Shown piece after piece: positions 28,801 through 37,803 of a stretch of DNA of 64,000 nucleotides. Position 1 is the stretch's first letter, and each line of letters opens with the position of its first letter. The notes under the pieces are model-generated. The model did not search any database, had not been told where the DNA came from, and saw nothing but the letters and a program-made list of their open reading frames with translations. The stretch is from Protula sp. h YS-2021. Taxonomy: Eukaryota > Annelida > Polychaeta > Sabellida > Serpulidae. The stretch spans positions 52,163,098 through 52,227,097 of the forward strand of contig OX457025.1 in assembly GCA_949752745.1 (NCBI GenBank), written 5' to 3'. The translations under genes were made by a program, and so were the position numbers.

Positions 28801-29486
28801 GCTGACGTAGCTGTATGCACTTCAATGAATAATATGTTATCCAACACCCAGCCAGAACCTTGTCGCTCATGTTCATCAAACCTGGTGAACAATTCTTTAT
28901 AGGCTTCTGGCAAGTCCTGCTCAATATCCGTTGGATTGTATGCTGCATATGTCGGACTACTGATGAAGGCATTATCTACCTGTTCTACCATCACGCCTTC
29001 AGCATTTGGTGTCATTTTCTTGAAGCGTGCATGTACCACAATGTACCATTTCATGCCATGGTTTAACGTCTCTAACAAATGTCTCTTGATTCGATTCTCT
29101 TGTTGTCGCATTTCAAGTAGCAAATCCGATCCATCTTCAGGCTCAAACCGTCTTTCCTGTGCGTTTCCACCAAGACTCACTCTTCTGCCCCTGCCTACTT
29201 GTCCTGTCTCTTTCTTTCTTTGTTCTTCATGAGACACATTTTCCATCTCAACACATGCATGCGTCTCAAACGCATCCAAAGATGGAAATATTTTAATACA
29301 TTCACCGCAGAGGACTGGATCAGGTCTGTCAACACCATCTTGTACCGTCTTTCGTCTCTTGGCTTCAATCTGCTCAACAAGCTCTTCGTGAGCACGTTTC
29401 ATCCTAGCTGGTTTGCATGTATGTGCTACGAACAATTCCAGAGATGGAAATGTTATATCGCAATCATGACAGTAGACTGTAGCCAT
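25809..29486 (-). CDS. POLB: Polinton protein-primed DNA polymerase B, copy 1
   Basis: 1225 residues from ATG 29486; the upstream ATG at 29540 lies only a few bp from the TATA box and would fall before the transcript start. Two Cys/His fingers (C-x2-C-x12-H-x-C) come first. A conserved region with NKCFLWSVLAHLHPS and RHYCLIKNFSRLM may be a cysteine-protease-like fold (inference). Exonuclease motifs: YADFECF near 427, HNLRGYDSH near 565, YLKSDVLLLADVF near 713. Polymerase motifs: LDANNLYGWAM near 812, KLMNNSVFGKTMEN near 975, LFSDTDSLCYD near 1070. An LRPKMYS motif lies near the C-terminus. No break is visible. Replicates the element using a terminal-protein primer in related systems. Confidence 0.93.
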   Translation of the reverse strand: MATVYCHDCDITFPSLELFVAHTCKPARMKRAHEELVEQIEAKRRKTVQDGVDRPDPVLCGECIKIFPSLDAFETHACVEMENVSHEEQRKKETGQVGRGRRVSLGGNAQERRFEPEDGSDLLLEMRQQENRIKRHLLETLNHGMKWYIVVHARFKKMTPNAEGVMVEQVDNAFISSPTYAAYNPTDIEQDLPEAYKELFTRFDEHERQGSGWVLDNILFIEVHTATSAPLEASSFIPLPKKVKNTLGVLNIQNKDNKCFLWSVLAHLHPSTNRNPERVHQYKAFENELKVEGMTFPTPITDIPKFEKENDVSINVFGYEHDVVVPIQLSRNTSARETNLLLISNDKTRHYCLIKNFSRLMAYRSNHQHAAFYCFNCLHGFMRQDLLDKHREVCGKHGAQRLSFPKEPFIKFKNVAKQQRAPFVIYADFECFTKKHEGDKYQHHRPNSFAYVVVSQYDTRAPVMYRGDNAVKVFLDHMVNERDRIVHGLLQPKKIVMTREDEEDYKNATDCYICHEPLGADHVRDHDHINGKYRGAAHSECNLQFRLRKDKQDVKDSFIIPVFFHNLRGYDSHLIMEEIGKFKNETITVIPNTVEKYIAFTMSNLKFTDSYQFMSTSLQKLVSNLAAEGKDNFYNMTSHIHDSDQQELLLRKGVYPYDYVDEPSKFAETQLPSKDKFYSLLSEEDISDEDYAHAQKVWETFHCATFGEYHDLYLKSDVLLLADVFENFRHVCLNTYELDPAHYYTAPGLSWDAMLKATKVKLELINDIDMYQMVEQGLRGGISVITHKYAKANNPYVAYYDPTKPTNYLTYLDANNLYGWAMSQSMPESGFMWVSEPESIDFMDVDEDDEIGYILEVDLEYPYSINDRHNHYPVAPERKCVKVGELSKHSQKLQKDLNMKGKPSEKLIPNLCDKKKYVLHYRNLQQYVSLGLKVTKVHRAIIFAQSKWLAKYISLNTEKRKLAKNPFEKDFFKLMNNSVFGKTMENVRKRMNVELVHQEKRFKKLVAKPSFHKFRIFNEDLTAVHLRKVDLLLDKPIQVGFTILDLSKVLMFHFHYNYIMTKYPDAKLLFSDTDSLCYDIETDDIYKDMQEDADLFDTSDYPPDHFLHSNVNKKVLGKMKDETAGIPIEEFVGLRPKMYSMIYGGKEKRTAKGITRACQRRMKHQQYRDSLFNQTQTMTTGHIIRSHDHQIFSEKLRKVTLSPFDDKRYVMSDGYSTLAHGHYSI

Positions 29487-29546
29487 CGTTGTTGTTGTTG
29501 TTGTTGCTAGAACTGAAATGAGGCGAAATACACGTTTCACTCTCCC

Positions 29547-29553
29547 TTTTATA
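29547..29553 (-). promoter_or_regulatory. TATA box of copy 1 polymerase
   Basis: TATAAAA on the minus strand, about 60 bp before ATG 29486. Confidence 0.55.
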
Positions 29554-29639
29554 CCACTTCAATGATGCGTAACTTGTTGACTTAGCAGAATGTATCACTG
29601 TTTGAAATGCATGTTTCACTCATGCTCTTATGCTACTTA

Positions 29640-29827
29640 CATATAATCAGAATATGGTGTGTAAGTTGTTTCAAATATTGTTAAAATTGCTAACTCAGCA
29701 GAATTTATCACTGCTTGGATATGAATCATTTCACTTACAGTTGTACAGTTGTTATACAGCAGAGACATCTGGCGGTGAAGCTTGACGATGGTATTCATCC
29801 GCAAAATAACACACGGCCACTGTAAAC
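29640..29827 (-). repeat. Partial ancestral TIR segment inside copy 1
   Basis: Matches the inner part of the right TIR: CAGAATATGGTGTGTA, CAGAATTTATCACTGCTTGG, ATATGAATCATTTCAC, CAGTTGTACAGTTGTTATAC and GCAGAGACATCT all recur at 31525-31660. It has only one degenerate 18-bp unit. This looks like an older end, now 1.8 kb inside the element. Confidence 0.75.
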
Positions 29828-30945
29828 TGAATCAAACGGTAAAATTTACTTGAAAATCGGTTAATTATGACGGAAGTTATCTCATTTTTTTTCACTTTTT
29901 ACACAGGCAAAATGGCGATATGTCACATTATGCATACAGCCACCGGTGTAAATAGCCTATGACTACATAATGTTAACACTAGATATAAAACCAAATCAAA
30001 CGGTTGAAATTTTCATGCAAATCGATCAACTATAGCTTAAGCTATCCCCCACTTTTTCACTTTTTACAAAGTTAAAATGGCGGCATGTCACATTATGCAT
30101 ACAGCCACCGACGTAAATAGCCCATGACCACTTAATGTTAAAACTTTACATAAAACTGAATCAAACAGTGAAATTTTCATGCAAATCCGTCAACTATAGC
30201 GAAAGTTATCCCACTTTTTCACTTTTTACAAAGTTAAAATGGCGGCATGTCACATTATGCATACAGCCACCGATGTAAATAGCCCGTGACCACTTAATGT
30301 TAAAACTTTACATAAAACTGAATCAAACAGTGAAATTTTCATGCAAATCCGTCAACTATAGCGAAAGTTATCCCACTTTTTCACTTTTTACAAACTTAAA
30401 ATGGCGGCATGTCGCATTATGCATACAGCCACCGGTGCAAATAGCCTATGACTACTTAATGTTAAAACTTTACATGAAACTGAATCAAACAGTAAAATTT
30501 TCATGTAAATCGGTCAACTATAGCGAAAGTTATCCCACTTTGTCACTTTTTGCAAAAGTTAAAATGGCGGCATGTCTCATTATGCATACAGCCACCGGTG
30601 TAAATAGCCTATGACTACTTAATGTTAAAACTACATATAAAACCGAATCAAACGGTAAAATTTTCATGCAAATCGGTTAATTATGACGGAAGTTATCTCA
30701 TTTTTTCCACTTTTTACAAAGTTAAAATGGCGGCATGTCATATTATGCATACAGCCACATGCGAAAATAGCCTGTGACCACTTTATAACAAAAACTTTAC
30801 ATAAAACTCAATCAAACAGTGAAATTTTCATGCAAATCGATCAACCATAGCTTAAGTTATCCCACTTTTTCCACTTTTTACAAAGTTAAAATGGCGGCAT
30901 GTCATATTATGCATACAGCCACATGCGAAAATAGCCTGCATAGCA
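29828..30945 (+). repeat. Satellite of about 160 bp built from TIR sequence, 7 copies
   Basis: Each unit runs CTGAATCAAACAGTGAAATTT, CATGCAAATCG(G/A)TCAACTATAG, GAAAGTTATCCCAC, AAAGTTAAAATGGCGGCATG, CATTATGCATACAGCCAC and AATAGCC. Units start near 29828, 29990, 30158, 30317, 30478, 30642 and 30807. The first half matches the right TIR at 31863-31950. No gene. Confidence 0.88.
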
Positions 30946-31064
30946 ACGGCGGTTGCTATGCGGATCCACTGCATAGCAACGGTTGCTATGCGGGACTACT
31001 GCATTGGAGTATGAGTGGAGTGAAACAGTGATGTGTATAGCTGTGCATGTGGTTGCAGCCCTGC

Positions 31065-31370
31065 TGGAGTGGGTTGCGATGCGCTTGTGACGAGATCGTC
31101 TCGTCGAAATGCCTACTGCACACGGAACAGGAGCGAAATGTTATATTTCGTCATGCGAAGCAACGTATGTGGGTAGCGATGCGCTGGTGACGAGATCGTC
31201 TCGTCGAAATGCCTACTGCACACGGAACAGGAGCGAAATGTTATATTTCGTCATGTGAAGCAACGTATGTGGGTAGCGATGCGCTTGTGACGAGATCGTC
31301 TCGTCGAAATACCTACTGCACACGGAACAGGAGCGAAATGGTATATTTCGTCATGTGAAGTAACTTATGG
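31065..31370 (+). repeat. 100-bp tandem repeat with perfect dyads, 3 copies
   Basis: The dyad GACGAGATCGTCTCGTC starts at 31089, 31189 and 31289. Each unit also carries CTACTGCACACGGAACAGG and the dyad-like CGAAATGTTATATTTCG. The remainder to 31556 holds a GACGACCCCCACGACG tract and a minus-strand TATATAAG near 31505 before a short frame; no gene is supported there. Confidence 0.88.
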
Positions 31371-31556
31371 AAGAAGTGAGGGACGACGAGCCCGACGACC
31401 CCCACGACGACCCCCATTATGTTAGTTTTTAAAAACATATGTAAATAACCACTTACCGAAATAGCTGCCATCCTTGTTGTATCCATAGTGCGGAGAGCTC
31501 ATCCTTATATACAACTCTGATGTAATCAAAATATGGTGTGTAACTCGCCAAACAGA

Positions 31557-32242
31557 ACTTTGTTTTAAAAGCTGACTTGGCAGAATTTATCACTGCTTGG
31601 ATATGAATCATTTCACCTACAGTTGTACAGTTGTTATACAGCAGAGACATCTCGTGGTGAAGCGAAATGGTATTCATCCGCCAAATGGTATTCATCCGCT
31701 AAATGGTATTCATCCGCCAAATGGTATTCATCCGCTAAATGGTATTCATCCGCCAAATGGTATTCATCCGCTAAATGGTATTCATCCGCCAAATGGTATT
31801 CATCCGCTAAATGGTATTCATCCTCCAAATGGTATTCATCCGCGAAATAGCACTGGAAATAACTGAATCAAATGGTGAAATTTTTATGTAAATCAGTCAA
31901 CTATAACGAAAGTTATCCCTCTTTTTCACTTTTACACAGTTAAAATGGCAACATGTTACAAATATAAGTTCCACACTTCAACGGAAGTCCGTTATTTCAA
32001 ATTACGAAAACAAAATGACGTGTCGTTTACGCACACTCTGCTGTGACGTTTACCCCTCATCATGACGTCATCCCAACACGCGCGCGCGCTCCATCCAAAA
32101 ACTGAAGCAGATAGAAACAAACAGACACTATGACGTCACTTCCGGTCCAGACATGATGACGTCACTTCCAGACATGACGTCACTTCCGGTCCAGACAGTA
32201 TGACGTCACAAAGTGCAGTGAAACCGGCGTTTCCCTACTACT
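31557..32242 (-). repeat. Right TIR of Polinton copy 1
   Basis: Reverse complement of 16462-17146, including the 18-bp minisatellite at 31663-31845 and the TGACGTCA cluster at 32130-32215. Confidence 0.92.
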
Positions 32243-32341
32243 GACAACGCAGCCAGTAGCTCAGATGCTCCTGTTAACGACGTGTCACAATCGTCCCAGC
32301 CTCCACCATTGAGTCCAAATGTACAAAAGTTAAACTTTTAG
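32243..32341 (+). pseudogene. Short frame split by Polinton copy 1, right part
   Basis: Continues the frame ending at 16461: GAC AAC is the second copy of the target duplication, followed by 30 Ser/Pro-rich codons and a TAG at 32339-32341. Phase is kept across the insertion site. Confidence 0.45.
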
Positions 32342-32542
32342 AGCATTTTGTTCTGATAACGATTCGCTGAAATGTGTAACTATTCGAATTTGTAACTAAA
32401 AACCGGTAAGATTATCGCAGAAATACGAAGAGTATGAAAAAGGTTGTTACTGTATGTTACACTGGTATTTGTGTTGTGATGGTGTCAAAATTTGCAAATG
32501 AAAAGTTCAAATTATTCTGTTTTTTATTTTCAAAGTCTGGTT

Positions 32543-32683
32543 TGCCATTTCATGAAATGGCAAAGCGGAAATTTTAGCCATTTCACGAAATGGCTAAAAA
32601 AATTTAGTCAGTTCATGAAACGGCAAATAATTTGAGGCATTTCACGAAATGGCTAAAATGATTAGCCATTTCGTGATATGGCG
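32543..32683 (-). repeat. Right subterminal palindromes of the hAT element
   Basis: Five copies of GCCATTTCACGAAATGGC or near variants, mirroring 15482-15586; possible transposase-binding sites. Confidence 0.75.
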
Positions 32684-32702
32684 GGTTCCGCTCATTTACT
32701 GT

Positions 32703-32822
<120 letters not shown>

Positions 32823-33061
32823 ATCGGACAAGTCAAGAAATATTTCATACACTTGTTTTTGGAACCTATGACGAAATCCATGCTTTTATTATGGCTACAT
32901 GTGAGTCTGTCAGTCAATAACAATAGAAATTCTTGTGTACGCAAGCTTTGAGGTAATAAATATAAAACATTACCGTTATATGTTAGGTTTTTGTCTGTTC
33001 TAACATAAAAAGAAATATCGGATTAAGTGCAGGCAATTATAAATAAATAAAAAAAGAAACA

Positions 33062-33181
<120 letters not shown>

Positions 33182-33311
33182 AAAAGAAAACTACCGATTG
33201 GTTTTGCTGAACCGAACCGAAAAAACCGAACCGAACCGAAGATTTTTGTTGAACCGAACCGAACCGAATCGAACCGAGCCGGAGGTGAACCGTCACACCT
33301 CTACCCGCTAC

Positions 33312-33583
33312 CGTGTCTAGACATCAGTCGAAAAGACTGCGCTCGTCTGAAGAAATAATGCAATTAAGCAACCTAAAATTTGAAGAAAATGTCTTACTAG
33401 GCGTGTTATGCACATCGTCTTCACGATTAAGTCCAAATGCTTCTGATATTTCTTCATTGTTTGAATTCCTTGTACTTTTATTTTGAATTTGGAGAGACTT
33501 CAACATGGCCGACAGGCGATTCCTTGTGATGCTTCCAAAGGGGGCCTTCCCGTGTGCTGTTAACATATAACGCTTTTACATCA

Positions 33584-33639
<56 letters not shown>

Positions 33640-34540
33640 AACACGATCATGTCCGAATATTTCTAATATTTTGTCATCATGTGAATTTGTTTGTTCCTTT
33701 ATTTCGATTTTTCAGAGACTTGAAAATGGCCATAAAGCAATTCGCTCTGATATTTACAAAGCTCTTCTTGCTTTGGTCTGATCTGGCCCAACTCTGCAGG
33801 CTGGTCCTTCCCATCGGCACGTGCCACCCCATCTGAGCTCCTTCCCACCCACCATCCCTTCTCCCATATAGGCTTGGCATTCCTAAAGCCAGACAGGTCG
33901 ATTCCTAGGATTCATTCAGTGGGAAAGTTTTTATCTGTGTTCGACTCTCTACCTGTTTCGACCCCTTTGTTTTCGACAAGGGGGCAGAGCGGTCAATGCA
34001 CAAGGCAGCATGTGGTCATCCTTGCTCCACCGCCAATCCGTGCACCAGCTACGATCGTAGTCGAGAGGGCAGCTCAAGGTTTGGAATGGACACAACACTT
34101 GGCCTGAGTGCCCCTATCTTTCTGTGGCGGAATGGGAATCAGCAGACCAGAGCCAATTAAAGAACGCTTGTAGAAAAGCCTAACGGAATGCCAAAATGGC
34201 CAGCAAGCGATTTGCAACTAAAATCTCGAAGCTTGTAGCCTTTCTTGCTGGTGATCTATAAACCTCCGTTGTGACTGCGGCTAAGGCTTTTCATTGTCAC
34301 TTATAGTCTACCCCTAACATCAAGTGATGTTGACACTGATGACCAACTCTTATTGAAGACTGCCTTCTTATCAACGCAGCTTTTTTTCCAAACAACCCTG
34401 AAAGAAGTGAAATCAGAGTGAGGAGGGTTTGTCTTAGTAAGTGAATGCAGTGCAGCCTGATATCCCTGCCTCATATACTTTAGAATTTCAGCCGTTGACG
34501 GATGACCCGACCGCTTAGATCCCCGTCCCCACTCCTTATC
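33312..34540 (+). other. Host DNA, no supported gene
   Basis: Contains an (AAT)n microsatellite at about 33585-33637. Short frames have no recognisable domain. Confidence 0.5.
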
Positions 34541-34544
34541 CGCC

Positions 34545-34740
34545 CATGGCCTCGGAGCTGGAGGATGGTAGTGCTTCTCAGCAGCATATCGAAGCACAGG
34601 TGGCTTCAGTGCAGTGACTTGTCGAGCTTCAAATTCCAGCCCAGGCTAAGCTGTCTCACAAAAACAAAACGCCGTCGGCAATAGTTACTAGACCAGCGGA
34701 GATCAAGGCACGCGACGACACGGATCCACGACCTAGACAT
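34545..34740 (+). pseudogene. DIRS gag remnant, left of Polinton copy 2
   Basis: A decayed frame with an in-frame stop, containing AQAKLSHKNKTPSAIVTRPAE, which aligns with SLLSQRQKPKPSATVSRPPPE of the DIRS A gag (about 6835-6895). The distance from here, across the Polinton insertion point, to the second gag block at 50638 is about 850 bp once the Polinton is removed, close to the 878 bp in DIRS A. Confidence 0.55.
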
Positions 34741-35011
34741 TAACCGAGAAGGCTTCCAAAAGTCTGGGCAGGTCTCCATGCTACAACATACACAGAAAGA
34801 CGGAGAGCTGGAAGAGGTGACTAAGGAACACTCTATCTACTTGTTCTGGTTCACAAAAGATCCGGACGGTTCTGCAGAATATCAAGGCTAGGGATACCCC
34901 TCTTCCGGACGCGTGACTCTCAACAAGATTCATCCAATCCCACCTCAACGCATCCAGTGAAAAGGTTGAGCACAATCTCCAAGAAAGAGCCAGTAGTATT
35001 TGTGTATTCCA

Positions 35012-35207
35012 GTGGCATTGAGCAGACGTTCCATTCGCGCCATTCACCGCTCGTCAAGCAGTGGCAGTGAGCAGACGTCCCATTCACACCATTTACCGCT
35101 CGTCAAGCAGTGGCAGTGAGCAGACGTCCCGTTCGCACCATTTACCGCTCGTCAAGCAGTGGCAGTGAGCAGAGGTCCCATTCGCACCATTTACCGCTCG
35201 TTAAGCA
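35012..35207 (+). repeat. 49-bp tandem repeat, 4 copies
   Basis: Units begin GTGGCAGTGAGCAGACGTCC at 35012, 35061, 35110 and 35159 and end CGCTCGTCAAGCA, with few differences. Lies just outside Polinton copy 2. Confidence 0.9.
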
Positions 35208-35258
35208 GACTTTGCTGAAGTAGTCTTGCCCTTCCTTTGCAGAAACGGATGCAACCGC

Positions 35259-35493
35259 AGTAGTTGAGAAACGAGAGAATCACCGCACTTTGTGACGTCA
35301 TACTGACGGACCCCCCCCCCCTGGTAGAGAATCAAATACCATGGGACCCCCCCCCCCTGGTCAAGAGTCATATAGCATGGGGACCCCCCCTGGTCAAAAA
35401 TCATGTAGCATGGGACCCCCCCCCCCTGGTCAAGAATCATGTAGCATGGGGACCCCCCCCAGGCGGCAGTCAGGACTGACCCCCCCCCCCCCC

Positions 35494-35532
<39 letters not shown>

Positions 35533-35590
35533 CCTTCTTTTTTTTTTTTTTTTTTTTGTTTTTTTTTTTTTTTTTTTTTTCCTTCTTTTT

Positions 35591-35634
<44 letters not shown>

Positions 35635-35907
35635 TATTATGATAACATTTAATTAGTCATATTTCAATGGTTTCCCATTACAGTAACCACACACACACAC
35701 ACACACATACAGCATATGTACATGTGTACAGAGTGTGGAGGGAAAACCGACTGAGAAATTTAAGAGTGCACTCGTACAGAGTGTGAGGGAAAACCGATCG
35801 ATAATTTCAGAGTGTGGGAACGATCAATAAATTTGAGAAGGAATGGGATTTTCCCTACGTTAAGTCTTAATGCTTTCAGGTATCGTCAGAACACATCGCT
35901 CTCCGCT
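35259..35907 (+). repeat. Left TIR of Polinton copy 2
   Basis: Outer part: AGTAGTTGAGAAACGAG to TGACGTCA, then C-run repeats with GGCAGTC(A/G)GGACTGACC and a poly-T block at about 35497-35637. The inner part (35749-35907) matches 49089-49664 in reverse. The middle of the two arms differs. Confidence 0.85.
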
Positions 35908-35925
35908 TTCACCTGATTATTAACA

Positions 35926-36345
35926 ATGTCAACATTACTTCTTCACCGATGTGTAGAGACCATGGATGACGTCTTCAAAGTGAACTATGTTGACTATGTG
36001 TTTTCAAAGCTTCCTGCTTTTGAATCTAATTGGATTTTACAAGTGAAGAATTTGCATAAGCATTGGGAAGCTGTTGGAAAGATAATTCCAAGACATGAAT
36101 TCATCCACTCATTTCTACAGGAATGTGAAGAACTACTTTTACCATCAACTTACGACATTGATTCAGCATTTATCCGCGCGAATACAACTTGGGCAGCTGA
36201 ACTCATGCTAGCTGTAGCTGCTAGAATTATTTTACATTATGATGATGGCGTTCCATTGACGACGAATGCATCAGAACTTGTTCGATTCAACAATGAACGA
36301 GTTGAAGTGAATTCAAAGCTTTGTAAAATGTTTGAAGAACTATAA
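35926..36345 (+). CDS. End-module protein F1, copy 2
   Basis: 139 residues from ATG 35926; ATG 35962 (127 residues, MDDVFKVNYVDYVFSKL) may be the true start because the paralogue at 37104 begins MDVETFFKETYVDYMISEL. Both proteins share the order TYVDY..., a helix with LHKHWEAVG / FDIYWELAH, the hydrophobic FIHSFLQECE / DFIKECVLS, and a C-terminal helix. It is all-alpha by appearance and has no recognised family. First gene after the left TIR, replacing the NADAR gene of copy 1. Confidence 0.6.
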   Translation: MSTLLLHRCVETMDDVFKVNYVDYVFSKLPAFESNWILQVKNLHKHWEAVGKIIPRHEFIHSFLQECEELLLPSTYDIDSAFIRANTTWAAELMLAVAARIILHYDDGVPLTTNASELVRFNNERVEVNSKLCKMFEEL

Positions 36346-36418
36346 AAAAGCTGACTCTGCAATTTCTAATGGCATAAAAGGAGAAGGGTGAAGTGAAGTC
36401 ATCATTCAACGCGCAGCC

Positions 36419-37039
36419 ATGGAGAAGACAAGCAGCTTTAAAATTAGTGCAAACTTAACCATTACTGTGGAGCATGGAGAATTTGGGCTATTTCTTCGAA
36501 TCAAACGTGGAGAGAGATGGCTTGCTTTATCACCATCCTTGTGGAAGATTGTGTGTCAGAACTTGGCAAGATTACGCAACATTGGCTTCAAACTGTACTT
36601 AACGCAAACGAAGTGGCTTGAAGTCATTTCATACTTGGATATGCGCTATGTGAGTTTTGTGCAAACATCACTGTTTGAAGGGAAAGAATATACGCGTTAC
36701 ATCAACATGAATGATGGTGAATGGGGGACATTGCTTCAGGAAATCCATAGCATAACCTCAACCTTACTGCCATGTACGGAATGTCATGGGAAGAAAACTC
36801 CTGTTAAGCTGCAAAAGGACAATCGAATGAAAGTGTCAAAGCTTTCCAAGAAAAGACTGTCTGAAGTTCGATTGGAGAATATGGATGTGCAAAATCAACT
36901 TGGACTTACCTGTGAATATTGTGGTGCTTACGGATATGCTGAGGATTATGATTGTCACTGCCACAAGTACAATTGCAAGTTGTGTGAACCTGACAACTTC
37001 TGCAACAAGTGTGGCTCACTAACAGTATCTGCCGAGTAA
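36419..37039 (+). CDS. PC4-like-motif protein fused to zinc ribbon, end module of copy 2
   Basis: 206 residues. Residues 1-110 carry two units with the strand-turn-Trp-helix pattern: LALSPSLWKIVCQNL at about 35-49 and YTRYINMNDGEWGTLLQEI at about 91-109. The MRYVSF at 75-80 matches protein C. The C-terminal part has cysteine pairs C119-x2-C, C165-x2-C, a CHCH cluster near 179, C186-x2-C and C195-x2-C, which should form zinc ribbons. A TATA-like GCATAAAAGG lies about 47 bp before the ATG. Possibly a nucleic-acid-binding regulator (inference); no named family. Confidence 0.65.
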   Translation: MEKTSSFKISANLTITVEHGEFGLFLRIKRGERWLALSPSLWKIVCQNLARLRNIGFKLYLTQTKWLEVISYLDMRYVSFVQTSLFEGKEYTRYINMNDGEWGTLLQEIHSITSTLLPCTECHGKKTPVKLQKDNRMKVSKLSKKRLSEVRLENMDVQNQLGLTCEYCGAYGYAEDYDCHCHKYNCKLCEPDNFCNKCGSLTVSAE

Positions 37040-37103
37040 GACTACAAGTCATTTGCTTACCAGTCGTCAAAGTGTGTAGACGTGTCATATGGATATGTGA
37101 AAG

Positions 37104-37391
37104 ATGGATGTAGAAACGTTTTTCAAGGAGACGTATGTGGACTACATGATAAGTGAACTGGCGCGTTTTGGATCTATTCAACAACAACTGGAACACTTTG
37201 ACATCTATTGGGAACTTGCTCATTCCACGCTGAACGTACCGAAATTACGTGAGGATTTCATCAAAGAGTGTGTGCTTTCAAACATTGACGGAGCTGAGGA
37301 GTTTGATGTGGAAGCAGCATATCACTTTGCTCGATTTGATCCAAGACTGTTTTATGAAGTGAGAGAGTGGTTAATCTACATTGCAGTATAA
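37104..37391 (+). CDS. End-module protein F2, paralogue of F1
   Basis: 95 residues, homologous to the N-terminal three quarters of 35926-36345 and probably from an old tandem duplication around the zinc-ribbon gene. Its TAA shares bases with the ATG of the next gene (TAATG at 37389-37393). Function unknown. Confidence 0.6.
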   Translation: MDVETFFKETYVDYMISELARFGSIQQQLEHFDIYWELAHSTLNVPKLREDFIKECVLSNIDGAEEFDVEAAYHFARFDPRLFYEVREWLIYIAV

Positions 37392-37723
37392 TGACAGACA
37401 TTACATTGAGACAATATATTGTGCAAAAGACATATTGTGAAGAAATGTTATTAGCTGTAAAAAAGTTTGCATGTTTAGTATGTCCTGCTTGTCAAAATGA
37501 AGAGTGTTCAGAACATACTTGTCATTCTGCATGTGTCTATACATATTGGAATGAAGCTAAATATTACATTCATTTAGATAAAGTGTTAGATAATGCAAAT
37601 CAACGTTGTGAAAAATATGGTGTAGATGCTATCACATTTGATGAATTAAGTAGTTGGTTAATGTACATTGAAGATCAATGGACTCCAATTATTCACACCA
37701 TTGTATCAATACTTGATTTGTAA
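37391..37723 (+). CDS. Conserved Polinton Cys-rich protein, copy 2
   Basis: 110 residues, the close homologue of 17838-18170, with cysteine block CPACQNEECSEHTCHSAC and C-terminus HTIVSILDL. The start is fixed by the homologue; the in-frame upstream extension is not an ATG. Conserved position just before integrase. Confidence 0.75.
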   Translation: MTDITLRQYIVQKTYCEEMLLAVKKFACLVCPACQNEECSEHTCHSACVYTYWNEAKYYIHLDKVLDNANQRCEKYGVDAITFDELSSWLMYIEDQWTPIIHTIVSILDL

Positions 37724-37803
37724 GATATGTTGATAAAATGCAAGATGTGTTGATAAAATAAAATGTAAGATATGTTAACAAGTGTTAATCATTTAGTGTT
37801 AAC

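Larger units (their letters stand above)
16462..32242. mobile_element. Polinton (Maverick) element, copy 1
   Basis: A 15.8-kb self-synthesising DNA transposon / adintovirus-like element. Both ends read AGTAGTAGGGAAACG inward. The TIRs are about 685 bp, and the flanking 6-bp duplication is GACATC versus GACAAC (one mismatch). It encodes a retroviral-type integrase, packaging ATPase, protease, penton, major capsid protein and protein-primed DNA polymerase B. Integrase, capsid and PC4-like genes each carry one disabling mutation, so it is a recently inactivated copy. Confidence 0.95.

Noticed and set aside
25809..29540. Upstream start of copy 1 polymerase at 29540
   Set aside because: It lies only a few bases from the TATA box and would not be in the transcript; ATG 29486 fits.
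31065..31370. CRISPR-like array
   Set aside because: The units are contiguous 100-bp tandem repeats without unique spacers, in animal DNA.
35341..35652. Pro/Phe-rich frame
   Set aside because: C-runs and a poly-T block in the copy 2 TIR.
35741..35760. Outer end of Polinton copy 2 at 35749 / 49664
   Set aside because: The inverted repeat there is internal; the perfect 6-bp duplication AACCGC and AGTAGT ends place the true boundaries at 35259 and 50359.
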